Assembly (NCBI GenBank): GCA_013400975.1
Contig: WBMZ01003475.1
Location: 124,001-188,000, forward strand
From: Atrichornis clamosus
Taxonomy: Eukaryota; Chordata; Aves; Passeriformes; Menuridae
Length of the DNA stretch: 64,000 bases
Reading direction: 5' to 3'
Position numbers and translations under genes: made by a program. This document shows, piece after piece, positions 1 to 11,695 of the stretch. Every line of letters begins with the position of its first letter. Position 1 is the first letter of the stretch. The notes beneath the pieces are model-generated. The model was given only the letters and a program-made list of their open reading frames with translations. It was not told the DNA's origin and made no database searches.

Positions 1-890
1 TAAGAAATTTTAGTCAGATATTTCACAATTTAGAAGTTTGATAAAGCAACAAACATCCCATAGAAATGTATTCTGGTGAGCTGGTCCCATTCCCCAGGTT
101 AGATATTTGAGATATTTTTCAAGGATTGCCTAGGAATACGCAGTGTATTGCACTGATTGCTAAGACTGCTCAAGCCTTCAAGGCCCCACCAATAACTGAA
201 AGCAAGAAATTGGATTTTTTCTTTAATAAACCTTGAGTGAGAAAATAGCCATGACAGGTAGCCACAGCTATAGCTATAAACTATACATTTCTTGCAGTGT
301 CAACAAAGACAGACTTGAAATAACCAATTAGAATAATTAACTGTAACACTTGCACCAGTACCTCTGCCTTGATCACAAGTCACTGACTACATTTAGCATA
401 GTTACTCTAATTAATAATCCCATTCAAGAAAGGTATTTATAGGTGCAGTATTTTACCCAAGCATTTAAGGACTTCACAAGGTATCTGACAGCTGGCATTG
501 AGTAATACATTCAAAAGCATATCCCTAGTAATCCATCTCAATTCCTGGTTTATTACCTTTGCAGCTTTCTAGCAGTTTTGTCAATAAGATATTGCTTCTA
601 GCAGTTCAACTTTATTCTTACATTAATATCCCAAATTTATCATAAGGTTCTAAATTTCCTCTGGTCACCAAAATGTCCCATGGAGCCATTTAAGCTCCCT
701 GAAACTACATTCTTTATCAGTAGCCTGGGAAAAATATTTTTTGCCCTATATCCCTGAGTGTCTTGAGATTAAATTCACTAACGTCGTCAAGTAGGTCAGT
801 GAGGAAAGCCAAAACAAGAGAGAGAAATGTTGTCGAGGATTTAGGTGGATGGGAAGGAGGGGAGGTGGCAGTGGTGCAGAGCTCCAGCCC

Positions 891-937
891 CGCTGTCACA
901 GCCGTGTCCCGGGCAGAGCTCCGGATCTGCGGCCTCG
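891..937. other. small CpG cluster in intron
   Basis: Six CpG dinucleotides fall in 47 bp (at 891, 903, 910, 922, 930 and 936) within surroundings that are CpG-poor and AT-leaning. It is far too short to be a classical CpG island. An alternative promoter, a regulatory site or plain chance are all possible. No TATA box or obvious first exon was recognised beside it. Confidence 0.35.
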
Positions 938-2903
938 GGACAGAGAGGGACCAAAACCCTGTGGCTTCAGGCAGGCTGAAGGCAGGGTCTGGGTGCTCCC
1001 TAAAGGAGAGGGGAATATGAGTGTTAGCCTTGGCATTTTTTGTTCTGTGCTTTTTATTCTTTTAATGGATACCAATTCCTTCTCCAGCAGTTTTGGTCCC
1101 TAACCAAGTGCAGCCGCTGGTGATCGTGTTTCGTTATCCCCCAGAGGTCCTTTTTTTGGGAAATAAAAACCTTATGCAGGCTGTAACAAGCATGGGCTGC
1201 CAAAATGGCCAAAAAGCTGTAAGAAAAGTCTAGGTTGCACCCAGAGCCCTGTCTAGACCGTGATGGAGAGCTGAGTCTCCTCTTGCTGCCTCTGAGCCAG
1301 CCCAACTCTGCCTGCAGAGAGCTGTGTGGAGGAGCATCCCAGTGCACTCCCAACCAGCAGCACTGGCTGACTGAAAGCATTTCACCACGTTCATTATTTT
1401 AATGCTAATTTAACAGTATTTTAACTTAGTCTGTTGCTGTCTCCCATCTCCCTGTCTGCAAATGTGCCAAGCACTGGGGCTGCCCTGTGGGACAAGGCAG
1501 CCGCTCCCTGCAGGGGCTGCATCCTCCTCCTGTGGCTGGTTTGTTTATTTTCTTTGCAGAGGTCCTAGGGAGCATAACCAGGGGCTTCTGCCAAGGCTTG
1601 CAGACACCCACTGGAGAACACAACGTGTTTAAACTGATGGCATCACGTGCTCTGCTCACCCTTGCTCCTTCTGCCAGGCTGGAGGGGGTGAGCATCACTT
1701 CAGACTCACGTGGGTGCTGCTGCAGGACTGTGCCCAGGAGCAGCTCAGGGTCCAACGTGCATTTGCTCTGCAGGAGGGTTCAAAAGTGTTTTGTGATAAA
1801 GCAAACCCGGATCTGAGACACTTGGTATTTATTTCAAAAGATTTCATGATTTAGATGATCTTGGTGCTAATGGAAAGGATTTTTAAAGCTGAGGTGAGGT
1901 TGCACGCAGCAGGTAAATAACTGTGCAGGTTGTGAGTCACTGCGTTTGTGTCTGCTGGTGTCATGTTTCAGAAAGGAGCAGAATGAGGAGGAAATGCTAA
2001 TATCCCCAAAGAAGGCACATTTCTGTAATTCTGAAGGGGCACACAGAGTTGTGTTCTCTAAAGGCCAAAATGCAGTAAGAGCAATCCCTTTCCTGTGGCT
2101 TTGAGACCCTCTTTGAAAAAAGTATTTCTAAAAGCTGCTGTGTCTTGCTCTGTTGTCACTTGCTGATGCCAGCTGTATGTTTTTGCATGTGATTTTTGGC
2201 TATTTCAGGTAACCACATAGACTTCCACACACATAATACTGTACTCCTGACTTCCAAAAGAATCTCTTGGCATCTGGCAAAAGTCCCCTATGACTCAATA
2301 AGCACCCACTCAATAAATAATTTGAAATTAAAAACACCCCACGCATGAGTTCTGGTTTTAAAAAAAATGCCTTATTGCCTTTATTTTCCTCAGAAAGTAA
2401 ACAGTGGGAAAATTATCTCAATGTTACTTTGCATCTCAAATGTATAAGATACCATGATGATAATTTTGGATATTACATCAGGAAGCACTGTCTTGCAGGA
2501 GGCTTCCTGATTTGGGTTGATGACCAGCAAGCTCCTACTTCCCTTGCTGTATAATCATCATTGGTTTTAGTCTAGTAAACACTTCGGAATGTGCATTAGA
2601 AAGTTGAGAAGAGGACAAGGGGCATTAAGCATAATGCACCTTCTGGCAAGGAGGCAGAGGAATGCAAACTGCAGGGAGATGAGTATTTGGAATCTGAGTT
2701 ATTGGCATTTGAAAGTTGCTAAAATTAACCTGTTGTTTCTTGTGAGCAGGATATTTATAGTTTCTCAGCTGCAGTGCTGTGACACAACAGGCTGCCAGAG
2801 AGAAACCTTGGTGGTTCTTCCCTTGGCACAGCTCTCTCGTGTGACTCTTGGTGGATGCCTGACCTTGTGCCTCAGTTTCCCCTTTGAGGGGAGCCTGTTC
2901 CAG

Positions 2904-2992
2904 TGGGAGGTGTCCCAGCCCACGGCAGGGGGGTTGAAACGAGACGTTCTTTAAGATCCCCTCCAACCCAAACCGTTCTTTCATTCTGTGGT
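2904..2992 (+). mobile_element. CR1 LINE 3' end, truncated
   Basis: The sequence matches the end of the avian CR1 3' UTR. A GGAGGTGTCCCAGCCC-like block is followed by GGCAGGGGGGTTG and TTTAAGATCCCCTCCAACCC. It ends in an ATTCTGTGG tail that is a decayed form of the CR1 terminal repeat. Orientation is forward. Only about 90 bp of 3' end is clear, as expected for 5'-truncated CR1 copies. The 5' limit is uncertain and could lie somewhat upstream. No coding part of the element is present. Confidence 0.8.
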
Positions 2993-5900
2993 TTCCTCCC
3001 GCTGCTGTAGGGCCAGGTGCCAGGTGGGTGTCAACGGATGGAGCCATTTGAAGTCAGCAGATGCACTCCACGGATCAGATCTCATCCTGTGCCCACCATT
3101 TGTGGTGGCCAGGGACCCTAAACATACCCGTACATTTTCCTCTATGAATAATTATTTGCTGGCAATTGTTCAAAAAGCAACAGAAGCAATATACTTATTT
3201 CAGCCTCTCTGGGAGCAGCACTTTCAGTTCTCTCATTTCTTTGCTGTCCCCAGAGCCTTCCTTGCTAAAAACAATGTCACAGACACACTGTAGATAAGTC
3301 TGGAAGACAGTTTAAATTATTTTTCAGTATATTCTGATAGTGAAAGAGCAAAATAATACATTTTTGTGACAAATACAGCTATAAAAATTCAGTGGTGGTA
3401 CTTTGGCCATGAGGGCAGTTTCTTAGCAATGGAACTATGGATTCCTCTGAAAAAAAAAGGGAATTTGATTTTAAAGAGAATTTCCTTTACCTACCTGTGC
3501 AAATAAATTGAATGTGGTCAATCTTCTATCTCTTATTGAAAGTATGAGTCTTGATTTTAAAAAAAATGAGATCATTAAAATAATCCCTGAAATCACTCTT
3601 TGTGGATATAGCTGGAATCATATTTTTTAAGTATACTTTATTTCATGATATCTGTTTATTGGTTTGCCTGGCAACCCGTTTGTTTTCTTTTTGAGTCCTG
3701 TTGCACACCACTGAGGTCCGGGTTTATTGCAGCAATCTGCAGGCAGCCAGAAAAGATGCCTAAGTCACCTTGGAGGGGCTTCACAGCAGCTGGTAAGAAG
3801 CACTTCCAGGGAATGATTTGGGTTCTAGATGGACTCCATTGCCATTTTCTCTCCCCTGACTGCAGAGGTAGCACAGGGTGATTGTCTTCAAGTGCAGGCT
3901 CCTCAGATAAATGCCTGATATTGGCTGAATCAGGGCTCAGAAGTGATTAATGGAGGTGCAGTGAAAATATTTCTCCCTGCCCACCCTGGTTCCTCCTGAC
4001 TTTGGGAAACAGAGGAGATGACAGTGGAATTCACGCCACGCTCACCCCACCTGTGCGGGCTGGTGCTGCCGTAGCAGTGCGTTTATCACACAGGTGTGGT
4101 GGGTTTGGGGAAGGTCAGTGCACCTCCGCTGAGTTTCCCCCTGGCCTGTAAATCCATCAGCTGAGATGGGATCATCAAATGGGCCTCGTGGATGGGACTT
4201 GTGAGGGCGGTCAGAGCCCTGCTGGGTCTCTTTTCACCTGTGCTTTGTGCTCTCTGAGTGTTGGTGTGGATCTCGGATGGGATTGAATCCAGAGTGTGTT
4301 TGCCTGAGCCTCATTTCTTTGCACAGGCCCGGTGCTGTGCTCTAATTAATGCCTCTGAGTTGTTCTGGCATGTTCACATCAGACAAAAATGACCAATAAT
4401 TGGCCCCATTTTTGAGGGCTCACCTTCAGAGACGCCACAGGAGACCTGGTACTTTCCTCTTCACGCTGTCAGGCCTTAATCTTCATTGCTGGGTGGGGGA
4501 ACTGCTAAATGCTGTATTAGTTAGAAAAAATCTTACTGCAGAACACAAAAGGGATCCACTAAGATAGAAAAACGGGAAAAAGAAATTCCTCCTTCTCCCT
4601 GGAAGCTTCTTCCAACACAATAAAGATGAGTGAGTCCAGTCAGCCTTGGCGTAACTCGGAGCAGTGCTGCCACAGAGGACATTGTGTCCGAGACCTTTAT
4701 AGTTTGAAAAAAGAAATGTTTGTTCTACCCTTCATTTGGGGATTGACAGATTATCATAGTTAAAGAGTATTAGGCCATAATTTATCAAACCCGTTTCTGC
4801 AACCTCTGCATCAGTGAATTTCTGTGCTGATTTTATTATTAAATCACTGCATTAGAAGACTACTTGTTCCTATGAGTATAAAAATCTTTTTTTTCCACTT
4901 CTGAGTGAGCACAGATTTCTGCAGGATGGGACTTTTCCCTTCTAGTTAGCATAATTATGATAATGAGCTAGACTAAAAAAGATGGAGAATTCAAGGGACA
5001 CATTTGGAATGCATGTTGATGATAAGATGTGAGACCTTACTATTTGTGTTGGAGCAAAAAAGCAGAAAAGTGCTCAAGAGAACATGGCTCATTTTTTAAT
5101 GTTCCAGTGCCAAAGTGCTCTGTAACAAGGAGTTGGAGGTGTGAAAGCCAAGTTTCCATCTCTTCCCTGCTATACCAGTGGAAAGGGAGATTATTACCCT
5201 GGAGAGGATTTCTGCATGTGATGATTGGGCTGTAGTAACAATGCTGCGATTCATAATAATTTCCCCAAAACGTCTGATAATCTTTTCCTCTGCAAAATGT
5301 ACTCTCAGTTGGGGTGGCATAATTCATAGAAATCCTGGTTTTGTTGTCCCATACATGACCATACTTTGAATTAACTCCTAGCACTTCGCTTTGGAAAGAA
5401 ATACCTCTTGTCTACAGTAATTCCAGCAATATGCAGTAAATCCAGAGCTGAGCTTTCTTCAAGCTCTGGCTGAAGGATTTGTTTAGAAATTGTTCCAACA
5501 CTAGTTTGGAATTGTTTCAGTGGATGAGATTTAGTTGCTTTGGTCAGTTGTAACTTACTTGAAACAGTAATTGGAAAACCACATTTGATCCTGTTCTTCC
5601 TGCTCATTAAGACTTTTCTCCTTAAATTCCACTAAAGCAAATTTATCAGTGTCTTCTGCCTTCCATGAGAGCTTCATACAGCTCTTTGGGTAACCTTCAT
5701 CATAGAAGGTGTTGGCTCTGGGGAGCACCTGGTCGGTGTGGAAGGAACAGACAGAGGGGAAGGGTGCTGTGGGGATGTGCACGTGGAATATGTCCCTAAT
5801 GCCACCGTGGCGTGTGAGCCCAGTGGGAATGAAGTCAAAGATGTTCTGCACCAATTTCACTGCTGTGGCTGAGATGCCCTTTCGGTTCCTGTGCTCTTCT

Positions 5901-7843
5901 CATGGTATCCTCTCTTCTCATCTTCTGCCCCTCTTGAGCAGTCATGCAGAGGAACTCACAAAACCAGGAACTGCCGCTGGAAAGGAGGGCTCTGACCTTT
6001 GCGTGGGCTTTGTTTGGGCTGAATTTTACATCAACCATAATGGTCTGCAGGCAATTTCCTCCACTTGGACAAAATTCCTTCATAAGCTAGAAACCACCTG
6101 ATTTTCCTGTAGCTATCACAAGTAACTTCGTGCCTGTGGAAGGAACAAGTGCCTACGTAGCTCATACAACTTCAGCATCAGCTCCAGAGGTCTTTTTCCA
6201 GGGGGTGACTCCCACAGCTGGTCTGTGTTCATTTAACTCCTTGTCTCCCTGTGACTGATGACTGCAGCACCAGAGATTATTTGGAGGTGTCTCCTCAGAG
6301 GCTGTCACGAGGTTCTGGGTGGAGCCTTCTGCAGGTAGCAGCGAGTTAGCTGATCGCTACTCCTGCAATTTATAATGTTTTAGTGCAACAAATAGCTGCA
6401 AAATTTTAGCTGTGCTTCATCAGTGTCTCCCTCCTTCCCTGGAGAGGGATAGACACTGTGCTGCAGTGATCCAAGGCATTTGGGGTCACCTTCCTTCACC
6501 CCCCAAGGTCTCAGCACAGCTTTTCTTGCCCTGTGCCTATCACCTTAAAATACAAATGTGACCAGTAAGAGATCAGAGAGGGACATCTGAGGTCAGTAAG
6601 AAGCAGAACAGGGAGATGAATGCCAGCTTCGGACACGAGACCTCATAGTGCAATTCACAGCGTAATCCTGGATCCATGCACACAGGGATATGTGATCATT
6701 TGTGCTGTGTAACACTGTGTTGGCTTGATTTTCTCTGCTGTCCACACAACCCTGAGTCTGGACACGGGGCTCAAAGCAAGGTCTTATGCCAGAGGAAGAT
6801 GTTTTCACACACTGTCTCCTGGCCTTGGAGTATATCTTGCTCTGGATCATGCTGTGTAACCGGAATTAACTTTATAGGACTGGTGCTGCTGGTAGGTGGC
6901 TTCCATAGGAAAATGTTGCTGCTGATCCACAGCTGGATACTGGGATCCTTATTAAGATGACAAATTAGATGTAGAAAATGAGGAGAAGGAGGGAGGGCAG
7001 ATGCAATTAGAGCAAGTAAGTGTTTGAGGCTGTGAAGAACTGGCAGTGATGTGTTCTGTACAGACCTTCCTGAATCTGTGGAATCTGGAAACATTTAATG
7101 TCAAGTCAGAGAGAGAAGAACAGCACAGATATCTTCCCAGGAGGGGAAGGAAAAAACAGGTCACTTGCCTTTCTAAGGGTTTTTTTTCTAACTTTGGATG
7201 TATTGAGCTGTGTAATAACTTGCACATATCTGGAAGCAATGCAGAGCACAGCAATCAATAATACAAGCAACGATAATCAGGTGTTTCAGCCATCTGACAT
7301 GAGCAGTCTCCAAAGATAATTCTCTCCCACAGGACATTGCCGAACATAACTTCAGTTTATTCCTAGCAAAAAAAATAAATGCTTACCTGCTGTGCAGAGA
7401 CAAACCTTGCCAACTGTTTCCCTCCTGAACACTGAAAAGGGATGGAGATGCACGGAAAACCATGGAGAAACACCCACTGGAGATGGTGGTGGCCAGCAGA
7501 CAGCTGGAGCAATCTGCCACCCATCACCAGTGTCCTTAAAATCCTCAGAAAGTCCTCAATAAACAGCAGATTTGCCCCTATGTTCAGCAATGCCAGGAGA
7601 ACAGAGGAAGCACAGAAGAGTTAGAGGCTGCAGTCCTTGTTTGTAAAGGACGAAGGATCCTGGCACCAGGGGACACTGAATGGGTGTCATCATCACTTGG
7701 TTCTTGACTAAGTTAAGCTGCAGTGTGAGCCCAGCCTGGTCTAATGAAGCTGCACAAGAATGACAGACAGACAGCACTGAAACCCCCCCTGTCCCTGTGT
7801 GTAATCAGTCCAGATCAGTGCACCCACGTCCAGGTATTTATTG

Positions 7844-8097
7844 TAGAATTACAGGAAAGTCAGGTTGGGAATGACCTTAAAGACCATCTTGTTCCAGCCC
7901 CCTGACATGGGCAGGAACACCTTCCACTATCCCAGGTTGCTCCAAGCCCCATCCAGCCTGGCCTTGGACACTTCCAGGGATGGGGCAGCCACAGCTTCTC
8001 TGGGCAACCTGTGCCAGGGCCTCACCACCCCCTCAGGGAAAAATTTCTTCCTAGTATCTCATCTAAGCCTACTCCCTCTCAGTTTAAAGCATTTACC
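7844..8097 (-). mobile_element. CR1 LINE 3' end, reverse orientation
   Basis: This is the clearest mobile element of the window. In reverse orientation it contains the familiar CR1 3' UTR blocks. These include CAGGTTGGGAATGACCTTAA near 7861, CATCCAGCCTGGCCTTGGAC near 7950, GGGGCAGCCACAGCTTCTCT near 7982 and GTGCCAGGGCCTCACCACC near 8011. The 3' terminus is at the left (about 7844) with a degenerate tail, and the copy is 5'-truncated at about 8097. It has no reverse transcriptase sequence and is a dead copy. The 78-codon open frame across it is a by-product of the repeat, not a gene. Confidence 0.93.
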
Positions 8098-10041
8098 GTA
8101 GCAGTTACATGTTTCTGGTTAGGCTGGCTGGTTTTAATTATTCTCTTAACTGGATCTCCCTGCTACCAGCCTTGCAATTAAAAAAAAAGAAATTTAAATT
8201 ACCACACTTGTTAAACAGTAAAAGAAACACAAGCTAGGCTTTAGCCACTTGTAGGACCACACTGGCAACCAGAGGCAGAGAGGAGCCTTGGTGATCAGAT
8301 ACCATCAAAGCTGGGCTCCTCTTCTAACAGTAATACCATCATTCATAATTGGCTGTAAAAATGAGATGATTCTCAAGCTACTAAAACCCCAAATTCTTTT
8401 CTCATCGAGCATCACGAAAATGACATTTATGTTATTCGGGATTGCTATCCCCTTTCAACCCAGAGCAGTCAGCGATAGCACATAAATTTTTATGCCTGTC
8501 CAGTACAAGGCATTGCATAAAAAGAGAGAGGGCATAAATGATATAATTGATGTCAAAGTTTTTGCCATGTCCTACCAAAAAGCAGAATAATTCAAAGCAG
8601 GTGGGGTTGGAAAGCTCCCAACTCTGTGCCTCCTGTTTGGAGCTCGCCCCCTGGGAGCTCCCACAAAGCTGCCTTGTGCCTGCACTATAAAGTCATTCAC
8701 TCTGCTGAGGAGTCTATTAACAAAAAGGAGAGAAACAGTGATTTTCAGATGGCAGAGTATCAAATAATCAATACTGCTTTTTAAAAAATCCTTATTCACA
8801 AGCAGAAGAGTGGCAGATAAGGATCTATACCAATCACAGACACAATGTTTAATAAAACATCTTGGTCTTTGTCACTCTAGGCAGTTTTCTGCTACATTTT
8901 ATAGGTCACAGTCCATGAAATTTCATAGGAACTTTCATATCTATTCTCTGTGGCAGAATATGACATTTATTTGTTATTAAACCATATAATTTAGGAAGGA
9001 TGAGGATACTTTATCCAAAACAACATATGAAGTAGTCTTTCCAACAATGATTTCTCTCTAACATATCTGTATTTGGGAACCTCTGTATAATTCTGTGAGC
9101 GTCGCCCTTTTTTTTTTTAATGGGAAATAATGGATGAATATAATTTTATAGTGATTGTGTGATAAGAGGCCAAGACACTCGTTAAACTCAGGTTACAACC
9201 TTTGCTTGTTTCTTCACCTGCTGACCCAGACTGTCACTGCAAAAAGCTGTCAGCTTTAATCATGAGAAACATGAGCAGCAGAGAGTTAATGGTGGTAAGT
9301 CAGTGCTAAGCACTTCATCTGCTCCCAAACACCAGGGAAGTCAAGAGAGGATGTCTGGTAGGGGCAGCTTTTGTTAATTTTGGCAGCTGCAGGAGGAGGG
9401 AAAGGTGAGTGGGGATTGGAGGTTGAGAAGGATCAAAGATTGAGATGAAAACGTAAGTGGCTCTTTTTCTCCAAGCCAGCAGGTTTGTAAAAGAATATAC
9501 CTACTTTGATTAATCAAATGTGCCCTTGATAATTTGGTTGTAGTACATTGTCCCAAAGGCCTGATATCTCTTTTGGGGTGTAGGACCTGCTGGTGGTCAG
9601 CTGAATGCCCCATATATATGTTTTTCATCTGTAAAAATCCTTTGGACCACACTTGGGAGGCAGAGGGTGAAGGAGAGAAAGGAAAAGAAACACTCAAGAG
9701 AGGAGCAGAGTGCAATGCTGGATCTGTATCTTTACTCACAATACCACAGAGTTCTGAGCCACTGAAATTGCTGGTTTGCCACAGCTTCAGTGGTGACTTG
9801 ACAAGTCCCTTTTTATCCATAGGTCCATGTTACGGGAAAGGTGTTGCCCACTTCAGCTGAGGAGCAAGCCCTGGAGGGGTCAGCATTGCATATCCCTGGA
9901 GATGGTCATTCTTGCAGCTGTCTGGGGCACATAACAGCTTGCCTGACCTGCAACTTTCCTTAAGAAAACCAGAGAAGACACTGCTGTGTGAAAGCCCTCA
10001 GGGATTGTAACCTTACTATTTTGGTAATATCTATTCTGGGG

Positions 10042-10072
10042 AAAAAAAAAATAGTAGAGGTTTTTTTTTTTT
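10042..10072. repeat. A10 / T12 inverted homopolymer pair
   Basis: Ten A residues (10042-10051) and twelve T residues (10061-10072) are separated by nine bases. In single-stranded DNA or RNA this can fold into a 10-bp hairpin. It is likely length-polymorphic. It has no resemblance to a retrotransposon tail with target-site duplications. Confidence 0.7.
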
Positions 10073-11556
10073 GGCAGCCCAAAACGTGTGAGGGTCTGCA
10101 GATAGCTGTAATAATTCCTGCTCACTCAAATCGCAATGCATACTGCTGTCAAAATTTAATCTGGGCTTTTTGGGGCATAATCATATTTCACTCATTTTCC
10201 TTCATCCTTTTGCTTGAGATAAATGAACCCCTTCTGTGCCACCACCAACCCAGAATTCATAGGCCAATATTTTACACCCAGGCCCAGCAATGTAGCAAGT
10301 GGCATTTTATGGCCCATCTCTCATTCCCTCCCTACAGTCAGTAGCCTTTTCAGCATCTGTCTCTCAAATTTGCTTACAGCTTTCAGTTCAGACTGAGTTG
10401 ACAGCGGTCACTTTATCACCCAGCGTCACCTTCGTTCATGAGACACCAGGCTCTGGCAAGAACCATCTTAACTTAGCAGGGAACGACCTGGGAATGGCAC
10501 TTCTTGGAACGGGAGAACCTCTGGCAAGTGACCAGTGTCGCTGCTGAGCCGTGTGATGTCTTGGATTTCTATCCCTCCAAATTCATGCCTTTTGGCAGCA
10601 GTTCATGGAAGTCTGTCTGGGTTAGCCATTCACTTGTGGAGACACTTGTCTCGTGCTGGAGGTACACTTGAAATGGGAGGAAGAGGGAGAAGACAGATGG
10701 GGTTTATTTTTTGCAGCTGGAGTGGAAAGCATGCAGGATGTATATCCAAATATACATGGTTTCCCTGGATTTTCCTGTTCTCTTGATCTTCTTATGCCTT
10801 CTACCTAAGTGCATTCCCCTGGCCTATAAAATCACTGAAACAGCTGTGAGTTAGCCACTTCGGTGCTAGTGTTACTCTCCAATCCTAATGATATCAGCCA
10901 CTTTTTATTAAAAGGTTTTCTTCAGACCATCTTTTTCTCAAAGAAAACCAGTTTACCTCAATCCTTGCAAACTTTGACAAACACCCTGAATCTTAGAAGC
11001 ACTATCTTGAATTTGATGTGGTTTACATTATAGATGTACCTGTGCCATTCCTACCTACACTGTGTTTCTTACACACACCCCTTTCTTAAGCAATTACAGC
11101 CTAAACGAAGCTAAATCCCCCATCTTAGTAAAAGTTAGAACTTCCATGTGTCAAAGGTGAAATATATTTGGGTGCAGTTCTGCTCTGTGCCAAGGTATCT
11201 GTCCGGATATTAATCACACATTCTTTATAGGGATTTGCTATGAATGAGCAGGTATATTGTTTTATTATACAGGCAGACAGTGAATATTACAGTGAGCAGT
11301 TTCCTGTTAACACAGAGCAGCATCGCTGCCTCTCTGAGAGTAGAGAATGACTTAGCTTAAAGGAACATCTTTCATCTGTGTGAATGGTTTACTGGGGGGC
11401 ATTGCAGATTCTTTGGAGTAGAATTTCTTTTCATGGAAGCCGAGCTACAAGGATAACAGAAGTAATTGCATTCTCTGGTGCCTCCCAGTGCTGCACATGT
11501 TATCTTCAATGGAAAAAAAAAGTCAGCTATTGGCAGCCTGGTGAATTTAGTAATTG

Positions 11557-11593
11557 TAACTAACAGGGTTGTTTGTTTTTGTCTGTCTTTTAG
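11557..11593 (+). promoter_or_regulatory. SGCD: branch point, polypyrimidine tract and 3' splice site of exon at 11594
   Basis: AACTAAC at 11558-11564 is a near-ideal branch-point sequence, with the likely branch adenine at 11563, 30 nt before the intron's last base. It is followed by a T-rich tract and the acceptor TTTTAG ending at 11593. This arrangement is typical of a constitutive U2-type exon and fixes the exon start. It was read directly from the sequence; usage is inferred. Confidence 0.8.
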
Positions 11594-11695
11594 GATGGAA
11601 TGGGGAACCTGAGGATCACAGAAAAGGGTCTGAAACTTGAAGGAGACTCAGAATTCTTGAAACCTCTCTACGCCAAAGAAATCCGATCAAGACCA
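11594..11695 (+). CDS. SGCD: delta-sarcoglycan, internal coding exon (about residues 65-98)
   Basis: This 102-bp exon is in phase 0 at both ends and encodes 34 residues. They begin [12 protein letters not shown], continue [14 protein letters not shown] and end RSRP. It is the start of the extracellular domain, just after the membrane helix. The wording, in particular [17 protein letters not shown], fits delta-sarcoglycan rather than its paralogs. From memory, gamma has LLRVTKEGLRLEGESEF and zeta has NLRVTKKGIRLEGISEF. The acceptor is a T-rich tract with TTTTAG; the donor is CCA followed by gtaagt, close to consensus. Delta-sarcoglycan works with the alpha, beta and gamma subunits at the muscle cell membrane. 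Loss in humans causes limb-girdle muscular dystrophy R6 and cardiomyopathy. Skipping this exon would keep the frame. If the intron is read through, a stop follows after 30 codons. Confidence 0.95.

Larger units (their letters stand above)
1..11593 (+). other. SGCD: SGCD intron upstream of first visible exon (3' part)
   Basis: This is non-coding sequence leading to the strong acceptor at 11592-11593. It is inferred to be intron because the exon at 11594 starts in phase 0 in the middle of the delta-sarcoglycan protein, so an earlier exon with the transmembrane segment must exist. I looked for that exon (a KRC-LYFF-type start of the membrane helix) and did not find it here. The intron holds two CR1 remnants (2904-2992 and 7844-8097), a small CpG cluster (891-937) and homopolymer runs at 9108-9118 and 10042-10072. 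Nothing else recognisable was seen. Open frames of 60-148 codons here show no splice or homology support. Confidence 0.8.

Noticed and set aside
849..1103. Forward 84-codon frame over the CpG cluster as an alternative first exon.
   Set aside because: No splice donor in register with the next exon was recognised, and such a start would omit the essential membrane helix.
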